A program made the translations under genes and the position numbers. Source: an uncultured bacterium (GTDB taxonomy: Bacteria; Patescibacteriota; Dojkabacteria; SC72). Taken from it: a DNA stretch of 6,321 nt. Shown in pieces: positions 1 through 5,655 of this stretch. Each line of letters opens with the position of its first letter. Position 1 is the first letter of the stretch. The DNA lies in contig CALLXA010000083.1 of the NCBI GenBank assembly GCA_938015795.1, positions 1-6,321 of the forward strand, read 5' to 3'. Under the pieces are notes generated by a model. It was not told where the DNA came from, searched no databases, and saw only the letters and a list, made by a program, of their open reading frames with translations.

Positions 1-1145
1 GATGAAGCTATTGTCTCTACAAGATATTTTATCTCTGGACTAACTTTATCTGTAAAATCTTGTGTAACACCACCTCGACTCATACTTGATACTTTTCTAA
101 CATAAATCTTCTCATCCTTTTGAAGTATTGTTTCTAAATCTAATCCTTGTTCATTCAAAAAATCCATCAAAGGCTCATCTATTTCTATGGGTTTTAATAT
201 GTGAGCAGGGTTATAAATATCTCTTCTTGGGTCTCTGTTCATTTCTTCTATAATTTCTTTTATTGTTGATTTACCATTTCCTACAACAAAAGCAGGAATT
301 CTTTTTGTAGCTATTCTCAATTTCCCATTGATAACAAGAAGCCTGTAATCAGAACCGTTCTCATCACCTTGTATCTGTTCTTGAATCATTATTTTTTCTT
401 GCCATGGCTGTCTGATTTTCTCTTTGACTATTTTTTTTGCAGAACGATATGCCTTTATAGCTTCCTCCTTTGTTTTTATTCCAACAACAACACCATGTCC
501 ACCCGTTAATCCAGTAGGCTTTATAACTACAGGTTTTTTATAACTATCCCAAAGACTTTCCAATTCATTCTCATCATCTAATATATCCCATTTTGCAACT
601 GGTAATGCTAAACGTGTAATCATTTGGTTTGTCGTCCATTTATCTCTTTGGAGATTTTTTGCAAAAATAGAGTCTTTAGAAGAAGAAACAGAAGCTATGA
701 CTTGTGAACCTTTTCCACTACCAATTGTATAATATCTATTCCAAATACTAAGATATCCTTTATCATAATCTCCAGCTAATTTTTCGTTTAAAGTTGTTAA
801 TGTAATGTCATATCCAAGTCTATGTGCAGCTGCGAGTAGGGGAATTGTAGACATTGATTTAACTCTTTGTTTAATAACTTCTTCAACAATATAATCTTTA
901 GCTTCGTCGTATGTTATTTCAGATCTTGAAAGCTTTTCTAATTTATCTAAGGAATTCATCCAAACACCTGTTAAAACAGAAACTATTGTAAGGGTATTAT
1001 TTTCAATTAAATAATCCTCTAAAAATATGGGGTGAAAATTATTTATTAATTCTAATAACTTTATTAATTCTTCTCGATTATCTCCGATGTTTGTTTTTAA
1101 TATACTTGTTTCAGACTCTAGATTTAGACCTTGTAATAGCTTCAT
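1..1145 (-). CDS. Cyanophycin synthetase-like ATP-grasp ligase (partial, C-terminus beyond left edge)
   Basis: I translated this frame by hand: it starts at the ATG at 1145-1143 and stays open for 381 codons to the window edge. Residues 1 to about 155 are an N-terminal region without a motif I recognise, similar in length to the N-terminal domain of CphA. An ATP-grasp domain follows: the helix before the fold (about 160-185), the glycine-rich nucleotide loop KPTGLTGGHG from residue 209, and VVGNGKSTIKEII at about 288-300, which is typical of cyanophycin synthetase and GshF-type ligases. These enzymes join a carboxylate to an amine via an acyl phosphate. The metal-binding end of the fold lies outside the window, so activity and a C-terminal Mur-ligase domain (the CphA hallmark) cannot be judged. 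The gene starts 13 bases after the preceding ATP-grasp gene, so co-transcription is likely. The substrate is unknown. No Shine-Dalgarno precedes the ATG. Confidence 0.85.
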   Translation of the reverse strand, partial: MKLLQGLNLESETSILKTNIGDNREELIKLLELINNFHPIFLEDYLIENNTLTIVSVLTGVWMNSLDKLEKLSRSEITYDEAKDYIVEEVIKQRVKSMSTIPLLAAAHRLGYDITLTTLNEKLAGDYDKGYLSIWNRYYTIGSGKGSQVIASVSSSKDSIFAKNLQRDKWTTNQMITRLALPVAKWDILDDENELESLWDSYKKPVVIKPTGLTGGHGVVVGIKTKEEAIKAYRSAKKIVKEKIRQPWQEKIMIQEQIQGDENGSDYRLLVINGKLRIATKRIPAFVVGNGKSTIKEIIEEMNRDPRRDIYNPAHILKPIEIDEPLMDFLNEQGLDLETILQKDEKIYVRKVSSMSRGGVTQDFTDKVSPEIKYLVETIAS

Positions 1146-1158
1146 GTGATTTTTATTC

Positions 1159-2142
1159 TTAATTAATATACTTGTTTTTAATATATTCCATTATTGGAAT
1201 TGCTACTTTGACTATATTTCCCTTATCAACTTTGTAATGAATTCTTAAACCTGGATTATAGTTTATTTCATTAACACCACACTTTGATGGTTGTGATATG
1301 TCTTCTGCTATTATATCTACACCTCCAAATTCTGAATCTATAGCTTTAACTGCTTTTACGGCTAAATCTTTGTAATATTGATGAGCTTCACTGTAACATT
1401 CTTCTGTAGTTCCACCTGTAGTAAGATTACAGTTATATCTTAAAATAACTTCTTCGTTCAATTTTGGAATATCATTCAATGTTTTATGAAAATTTTTTAA
1501 CCTAAGCTCTACCTCGTTATCTATAACAATTGGCATTAAAAGATTATTTTTTCTTTCGATATTTTTAATATCAATTAATTCTTTTATGGTTGATTTTCCA
1601 TCTCCTATAACATGTGCAGACTTTCTTCTGACTATTCCAACAACATTATCTCCAACGACTAAAAATCGATAATTCTCTCCCGATAGAAATTGTTCACCTA
1701 GCACTTTGTCATTCCCTTTGGCGTTTGTTTTCTCTAGGGCTTCGTTATATGCCTTTATCACATCGTCTTCGCACTCTGGTAGTAAGGTCACACCTTTTCC
1801 TCCCAATTGTTGAGATGGTTTAATAACTATATTTTCATATCTATTAAAAAACTTTATAGCATCTACTGCAGAATTTAAAACAACCTGTTTAGGAACAGGT
1901 ATATTTGCTTTGTCTAATATATAATTTGTTAAAGATTTTCTCTTAGATATAGTTGTACCTGTAGTGTTGGTTAGTGGAGTAGCTGTATTTATTATAAACC
2001 AATGCTTTCCCTTGTATTCGAATCGTGCCAAAAGACTTTTTGTTAAAATCTCGTAATGTATACCTAATTCTTCAGCAGCCTCTATGTAATATGCTAGATG
2101 AACATTCCCTGCAATTTTTAAATAATAGTCATAATCTTTCAT
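1159..2142 (-). CDS. ATP-grasp ligase, cyanophycin synthetase/GshF ATP-grasp type
   Basis: A complete 327-residue protein made almost entirely of one ATP-grasp fold. Visible landmarks in order: SKRKSLTNYILDKANIPVPK at 66-85, the entry helix typical of CphA and GshF; VIKPSQQLGGKGVT at 106-119, the nucleotide-binding loop; the GDGKSTIKELID stretch at 180-191; a glycine/threonine turn LTTGGTTEE at 240-248; and the metal-binding end with D276 in GGVDII and E292, N294 and N296 in NEINYNPG. All expected catalytic positions appear present, so it is probably active, forming amide bonds between a carboxylate and an amino acid or peptide. It lacks the Mur-ligase half of cyanophycin synthetase and the GshA half of GshF, so neither full activity should be assigned. 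It begins 6 bases after the upstream ligase-protease gene ends and is followed by a second related ligase. No Shine-Dalgarno is visible. Substrate unknown. Confidence 0.9.
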   Translation of the reverse strand: MKDYDYYLKIAGNVHLAYYIEAAEELGIHYEILTKSLLARFEYKGKHWFIINTATPLTNTTGTTISKRKSLTNYILDKANIPVPKQVVLNSAVDAIKFFNRYENIVIKPSQQLGGKGVTLLPECEDDVIKAYNEALEKTNAKGNDKVLGEQFLSGENYRFLVVGDNVVGIVRRKSAHVIGDGKSTIKELIDIKNIERKNNLLMPIVIDNEVELRLKNFHKTLNDIPKLNEEVILRYNCNLTTGGTTEECYSEAHQYYKDLAVKAVKAIDSEFGGVDIIAEDISQPSKCGVNEINYNPGLRIHYKVDKGNIVKVAIPIMEYIKNKYIN

Positions 2143-2148
2143 ATAGTT

Positions 2149-3621
2149 TTAATTTTTAAAAGTATTACTTGTATCAATTAAATATCCTTTTAAATCATTG
2201 CTGCCAAGAACAATTGCTGCTGGTATGTTCTTAGTAACAATCATCTCAATTTCTTTTAGCTGTCCAGAAATCTTTATTAACACATTTATAACTGGTCTTA
2301 CATTAATTTTTTCATCTTCTATTATTATTGCCAATCTTTTTATATCAGAATTAACGGTTATTGATTCTGATTTTTGATTAATTATATCTTGTGCTTCTTT
2401 GAATGATGTTAAATCAGTAGGGATATCTAATTGATTAAAAAACTTTATAGATTCAAAATATCCTAATCTACTAGCTAACGATTTGTTGATTCTAGATGTT
2501 AATACTCCAGTATCTGCGAAAGCAGTGATTGTTTCTTTCTCTATTTTCTTCTTTTTGAAATCTGTTCCTTTGTTATATGCTAATATACGTTCTTTTATAT
2601 TTATAACTTTTCTACCACTAATGGCTTCTATACTTTCTTCAACTTCTCCACCAAAAAGATTTTTTGCAACTCTTATACCATGCTTTATACTCTTAATATC
2701 CAAACCTTTTACTTTTTCTAATCTCCATCTCAAACCAGCTTGATTTGCTACTTGAATACCAAGTCCTGGTCTTGCATTTAGTTCGAATACCACAGGACCT
2801 TTCTCTGCATCTAGTGCAATATCAACACCAATATATCCAAGACCACTAGCTTTTTGGCACTTAAGAGAAATTTCTAACATCTCATCCCAAAATGGTATTT
2901 GAATACCAGAAAGAGGTTTATTGTTTTTAAGATCCAATGTAGAATCTATCAGTTCATATGTATCACTCATTATGTTTTTATCATCAATGTTGTGCATAGA
3001 GTAGGTTGTAATACCTGTTCCGATATCTATTCCTGTACATATTGCACCTGAGTGTAGATTAGCTGTACCATTAGATCTTTTGGTTGGCAGCCTTGTCATA
3101 GCCATTATAGGGACGTTGTTAAAGCAAATTATTCGTATATCTGGAACACCTTTGTATGAGTATTGTTTTAGAAATGGATGTGTTTTAACTCTCTCTTCTA
3201 TTATAGCTATATCAGATTTATTACCCATTGAAAATCTTCCCTCTAGGATATTCTCTACATGCAGGATAATGTCACGTTTTGTCATAATATCCCCATTTGG
3301 TCTAATCCATGCAGATTGACCTTTCTTTTTTCCGTAGAATACAATAATTCCATTTCCACCTGTACCTTGATTTGGTTTTATAACGAAACTTTTTGGTAAT
3401 GATTCCCAGTCTAAAAATTCTAACTGTTTTTTATTTCTTATTAATTTATAAACCTCTGGTGTCTTTATATCGTATTTCGCTAGTATTCTTTTTGTTCTTA
3501 CTTTGTTATCTGCAATTGCTTTTGCTGAGGGTGGATTGTATGGACGAATATATTCTTGGTTTCGTCTATTTAATCCTAGTACTTCTTTGTAATTATTAAG
3601 ATTTAGCATTTTCATTTCCAT
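2149..3621 (-). CDS. RimK-like ATP-grasp ligase fused to retropepsin-like protease domain
   Basis: A 490-residue two-domain protein. Residues about 10-330 match the alpha-L-glutamate ligase-related ATP-grasp family: nucleotide loop FVIKPNQGTGGNGI at 79-92, core strand DIRIICFN at 161-168, and the metal site with D267 (GYIGVDIAL), E280 and N282 (VFELNARPG). Residues about 335-485 resemble the retropepsin-like RimB/DUF785 family, often labelled ATP-dependent zinc protease: a single DTG at 370-372 followed by a serine/arginine turn, then VRPVINVLIKISG at 441-453, and a hydrophobic-hydrophobic-Gly element at 471-473 followed by a GYLID strand. One aspartate per chain is normal because retropepsins act as dimers. 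The family's ligases are usually about 320 residues, so this is a fusion. The start may be ATG 3621, 3615 or 3609; all overlap the end of the 7TM gene, implying translational coupling. Substrate unknown; ligation plus trimming is inferred. Confidence 0.85.
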   Translation of the reverse strand: MEMKMLNLNNYKEVLGLNRRNQEYIRPYNPPSAKAIADNKVRTKRILAKYDIKTPEVYKLIRNKKQLEFLDWESLPKSFVIKPNQGTGGNGIIVFYGKKKGQSAWIRPNGDIMTKRDIILHVENILEGRFSMGNKSDIAIIEERVKTHPFLKQYSYKGVPDIRIICFNNVPIMAMTRLPTKRSNGTANLHSGAICTGIDIGTGITTYSMHNIDDKNIMSDTYELIDSTLDLKNNKPLSGIQIPFWDEMLEISLKCQKASGLGYIGVDIALDAEKGPVVFELNARPGLGIQVANQAGLRWRLEKVKGLDIKSIKHGIRVAKNLFGGEVEESIEAISGRKVINIKERILAYNKGTDFKKKKIEKETITAFADTGVLTSRINKSLASRLGYFESIKFFNQLDIPTDLTSFKEAQDIINQKSESITVNSDIKRLAIIIEDEKINVRPVINVLIKISGQLKEIEMIVTKNIPAAIVLGSNDLKGYLIDTSNTFKN

Positions 3622-4264
3622 TAACTATAGATCCGAATCTAAATCTGTCTTTTAATCTTAATCCACTAAATTGTCCTAGTAAGATATTTATAGCTAAAAG
3701 GAGTGGTATTAGGATTAGATTATTGACAAAGTACATTGAAACAAATTCACGAGTTATTATAAACCAACCAATTGTAGCTACCGTTACTGTTCCTATTAAT
3801 ACCATTATAGAATTTTTGAATGATTTCTTAATTTGTTGTTTTGTAAAAAAGTCTGATAGCGCAACAATGGAGATTATTGATAGTGCTGGTACTGCACTTA
3901 TATTTCCTAATCCAATTTTATATTTATTGACTATCAAGAGAAATAGTAGAAGTCCCATAGCTAACATGCAGTAATTTGCTGCAATCCTAGTTATATAGTG
4001 CATTCTAATCTTTTTGAGGATAGAGTAGGAGAGCATTGATGATAGTATAACGATTATAGTTATTGCTAATCCATATTTTAAACCAGAATATGAGTATGCA
4101 ATAGCTAATATTATTGGTGCATATATTCCATATGTTTTTGTTCCAACAATATATCTGGTTATGCTTACAATTGTAGCTAGTAAGCATATTGCAACCAGTA
4201 GGGTTAGCATTTCTTCTTGTACACCATTTGTAATCAACCATTGTGTCATTTCAGTATATTTCAT
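3596..4264 (-). CDS. Seven-transmembrane protein, 7TM_transglut-like, without transglutaminase domain
   Basis: A 222-residue integral membrane protein with about seven hydrophobic segments, near residues 18-39, 46-60, 63-83, 95-112, 121-140, 151-170 and 180-199. GTKTYGIYAPIILA at 41-54 followed by GLKYG, and the closing LLGQFSGLRLKDRFRF at 195-210, match the membrane domain that in many bacteria is fused to the C-terminus of an inactive transglutaminase and encoded beside an alpha-L-glutamate ligase-like gene. Here only the membrane part is present; the N-terminal 17 residues are too short for a transglutaminase fold. The last 26 bases overlap the longest form of the following ligase-protease gene. 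The likely role is to anchor or organise the ligases at the membrane, or to present or move their substrate; that is inference. The ATG at 4264 is the first in frame after the rplL terminator and lacks a Shine-Dalgarno. Confidence 0.85.
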   Translation of the reverse strand: MKYTEMTQWLITNGVQEEMLTLLVAICLLATIVSITRYIVGTKTYGIYAPIILAIAYSYSGLKYGLAITIIVILSSMLSYSILKKIRMHYITRIAANYCMLAMGLLLFLLIVNKYKIGLGNISAVPALSIISIVALSDFFTKQQIKKSFKNSIMVLIGTVTVATIGWFIITREFVSMYFVNNLILIPLLLAINILLGQFSGLRLKDRFRFGSIVNGNENAKS

Positions 4265-4319
4265 AAAGAGTTTTATATGACAAGTTAATATGTCTACTAT
4301 ATATTGGCAGATTTTTATA

Positions 4320-4325
4320 ATTATA
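4320..4325 (-). promoter_or_regulatory. Possible -10 box for the ATP-grasp operon
   Basis: TATAAT reads on the minus strand in the 74 bases between the rplL terminator and the start of the 7TM gene. It would give a 5' leader of roughly 50 bases. No convincing -35 sits 16-18 bases upstream, where the terminator T-run lies, and AT-rich DNA produces such boxes by chance. A second candidate, TATAGT, occurs closer to the gene, also without a good -35. Readthrough of the terminator is the alternative. Confidence 0.3.
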
Positions 4326-4338
4326 TTGTTTTCTTTAT

Positions 4339-4367
4339 AAAAAAGCCACCATTTAGGTGGCCTTCTT
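4339..4367 (-). terminator. Intrinsic terminator after rplL
   Basis: On the minus strand a GC-rich inverted repeat (arm ending GGCCACC, loop TAAAT, arm GGTGGC) is followed directly by six T. The stem extends through A-T and G-T pairs to about 11 base pairs. It starts about 20 bases after the rplL stop, separating the ribosomal operon from the ATP-grasp genes. Confidence 0.92.
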
Positions 4368-4388
4368 ATTAACTATTTAGAAAAGCAA

Positions 4389-4814
4389 TTATGCTAATTC
4401 TACAGTAGCTCCTGCTTCTTCGAATTTAGCCTTAGCTGCTTCAGCTTCTTCTTTTGTAACACCTTCTTTTACTGTTTGAGGTGCTGCATCTACAAGATCT
4501 TTAGCTTCTTTAAGACCTAACTCTGTTAGTTCTCTTACAACTTTAATAGCTGCAATTTTGTTTGAACCAGCATTCTTAAGAACGATGTCGAATGTAGTTT
4601 TTTCTTCTACTTCCTCAGCTGCTGCTGCAGGCATTGCTGCCATTGCAACTGGTGCTGCTGCACTTACACCGAACTTGTCTTCCATAACCTTAACAAGGTC
4701 AGCAAGCTCTAATACTGTCATTTTTTCTACAATTTCGAGAACTTTTGTAGCATTATCAGATAGCTTAGGTAATTCCTTTGCTTCTACTTCTGCTTTTACT
4801 GTTTCGTCTGCCAT
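4389..4814 (-). CDS. rplL: Ribosomal protein bL12 (L7/L12)
   Basis: The stalk protein of the large ribosomal subunit, present in multiple copies on L10, which recruits translation GTPases. The 141-residue product has the full layout: an N-terminal dimerisation region at about 20-50 (LEIVEKMTVLELADLVKVME), an alanine-rich flexible hinge at 51-68, and the globular C-terminal domain from about 72, with the conserved NKIAAIKVVRELTELGLKEA and KDLVDAAP core and the closing GATVELA. The first 20 residues form a charged extension, making it a little longer than the usual 120-130. It lies 39 bases after rplJ and is followed by a terminator, so rplJL forms a two-gene operon. The ATG is preceded by an AT-rich stretch with no Shine-Dalgarno, although this is normally one of the most strongly translated genes. 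Confidence 0.98.
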   Translation of the reverse strand: MADETVKAEVEAKELPKLSDNATKVLEIVEKMTVLELADLVKVMEDKFGVSAAAPVAMAAMPAAAAEEVEEKTTFDIVLKNAGSNKIAAIKVVRELTELGLKEAKDLVDAAPQTVKEGVTKEEAEAAKAKFEEAGATVELA

Positions 4815-4853
4815 TTGTAGTATTGTTTAAAAATTAATTACAAAATATTGTCA

Positions 4854-5375
4854 TTAGGATTTCTTTTCAGAAATTCCTTTAAGGACCATAGTTAAACCTC
4901 TTACATTACCGGTGATTGCGTTCATAAAGCCGGTTAGAGGTGCGTTCATTGTACCTACCAATCTTGATAGTAATTCTTCTCTTGATGCTATATCTGCTAA
5001 TTGCATTACTCTTTCTGCTGTTAAAAATTCTCCTTCAAATACTCCACCTTTTGCATCCATTAACTTTGTTTCTTTTTGTGCTTCTTTTACCAATTTTGCA
5101 GGTCCTGTTGGATCTTCTTCAAATGTAATTATTGCTGTTGGTCCATCAAATTCTTGTGTTTTTAATGGTTGTTCAGTTTCTTGTAAAGCTACTTTAAAGA
5201 TACTATTTTTAACAACTGAGTAATCTGCTCCCAAATCTTTTAACTGTATTTTTAGTTTTGTTGTTGTTAATGTGTCTAATTGATCAGAGTTTACTAGTAA
5301 GTATCCAGATTTATTTTTCAATATTTCCTTATATTTGTTTAGTAACTCTTCTTTTTGTGAACGAGTTTTTGACAT
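4854..5375 (-). CDS. rplJ: Ribosomal protein uL10
   Basis: The stalk base protein of the large subunit: its N-terminal domain binds 23S rRNA and its C-terminal helix carries L7/L12 dimers. The 173-residue length is normal. Landmarks are the N-terminal helix with KTRSQKEELLNKYKEIL, the strand GYLLVNSDQLD at 24-34, the turn into DYSVVKNSIFKVAL at 51-64 typical of the family, GPTAIITFEEDP at 78-89, and the helical C-terminal part SREELLSRLVGTMNAPLTGF from 131, ending in a short helix for L12 binding. It has its own promoter and a structured leader of about 190 nt, the usual place where L10-L12 represses its own synthesis. No Shine-Dalgarno precedes the ATG. Confidence 0.97.
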   Translation of the reverse strand: MSKTRSQKEELLNKYKEILKNKSGYLLVNSDQLDTLTTTKLKIQLKDLGADYSVVKNSIFKVALQETEQPLKTQEFDGPTAIITFEEDPTGPAKLVKEAQKETKLMDAKGGVFEGEFLTAERVMQLADIASREELLSRLVGTMNAPLTGFMNAITGNVRGLTMVLKGISEKKS

Positions 5376-5413
5376 ATTTATATTGTATTAATTAAGTTTG
5401 AATTTCTTTTATT

Positions 5414-5460
5414 GCCTCATATGGATTTATTCTTGAACCATATTTCTTCGGCGATATGAG
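5414..5460 (-). promoter_or_regulatory. Kink-turn-like element and alternative stem in the rplJ leader
   Basis: In the RNA, GCC (5452-5450) can pair with GGC (5416-5414) and AUAUGG (5443-5438) with CCAUAU (5424-5419). Between them lie GAAGAA on one side and GA on the other, the layout of a kink-turn with tandem G-A pairs, though with one extra A. The CGCCGAAGA text resembles the conserved part of known L10 leaders as I remember it. A competing stem pairs CUCAUAU (5460-5454) with AUAUGAG (5422-5416), using the same 3' bases, so only one of the two can form. The element ends about 40 nt before the rplJ start. No U-run follows, so control would be at translation. The L10-L12 binding role is inferred. 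Confidence 0.6.
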
Positions 5461-5501
5461 AGAATTATATATTAAAAGGGTAGGAGGGTCAAGGTGTTAC
5501 A

Positions 5502-5561
5502 AAGAGGAAGAAGATCAACTGCGATTATGGCAATTGCCAATAATCTAATCTTCCTCCTCTT
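5502..5561 (-). promoter_or_regulatory. Long hairpin at the start of the rplJ leader RNA
   Basis: Bases 5561-5548 pair with 5515-5502 over 14 positions, all Watson-Crick except one G-U. Inside, GAUUA/UAAUC and UGGC/GCCA form a second stem capped by AAUU, with a single bulged U, and the two stems are joined by a lopsided internal loop (A opposite GCAGUU). No U-run follows, so it is not a terminator. It begins within about 10 nt of the predicted transcription start and probably forms part of the L10 leader fold or protects the 5' end. Confidence 0.7.
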
Positions 5562-5575
5562 GGCAAACTAACCTT

Positions 5576-5605
5576 ATAATAATTGAATTGTAAATCCTTT
5601 GTAAA
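5576..5605 (-). promoter_or_regulatory. Promoter of the rplJ-rplL operon
   Basis: The minus strand carries TTTACA (5605-5600, five of six matches to TTGACA), an 18-base spacer and TATTAT (5581-5576, five of six matches to TATAAT). It lies immediately after the rplA terminator and predicts a start near 5569, just before the leader hairpin. The position between terminator and leader supports it more than the boxes alone. Confidence 0.65.
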
Positions 5606-5606
5606 T

Positions 5607-5632
5607 AAAAAAGACCTCCTAAGAGGTCTTTT
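5607..5632 (-). terminator. Intrinsic terminator after rplA
   Basis: On the minus strand a perfect 10-base inverted repeat, AAAAGACCTC and GAGGTCTTTT with loop TTAG, runs into a T-rich tail with six consecutive T. It begins 23 bases after the rplA stop and separates rplA from the rplJL unit, which therefore needs its own promoter. Confidence 0.92.
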
Positions 5633-5655
5633 GACAATACAAACTGAATAATGGA

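Noticed and set aside
1843..2450. Identical 17-base words at 1843-1859 and 2434-2450 that look like a repeat
   Set aside because: Both encode IKFFN in the same frame of separate genes in AT-rich DNA; there is no extended similarity, so coincidence is the simplest explanation.
2149..3621. Calling the 490-residue protein RimK itself, the S6 modification enzyme
   Set aside because: The ATP-grasp half matches the alpha-L-glutamate ligase-related family, which pairs with 7TM proteins; ribosomal S6 as target is unsupported.
1..4264. An alternative genetic code (UGA as Gly or Trp), known in some CPR lineages
   Set aside because: The frames contain ordinary GGN glycine and TGG tryptophan codons and no internal TGA, so the standard bacterial code suffices.
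2483..5223. Several plus-strand open frames (for example 2483-2743, 3080-3319, 4558-4830, 4912-5223) and a minus-strand frame at 4005-4241
   Set aside because: Each lies opposite or out of frame within a confidently identified gene, has no family motif, and is rich in residues expected from antisense reading of AT-rich genes.
5607..5632. The rplA terminator acting in both directions
   Set aside because: The hairpin is symmetrical and has four T on the plus strand, but there is no plus-strand gene upstream that would need it.
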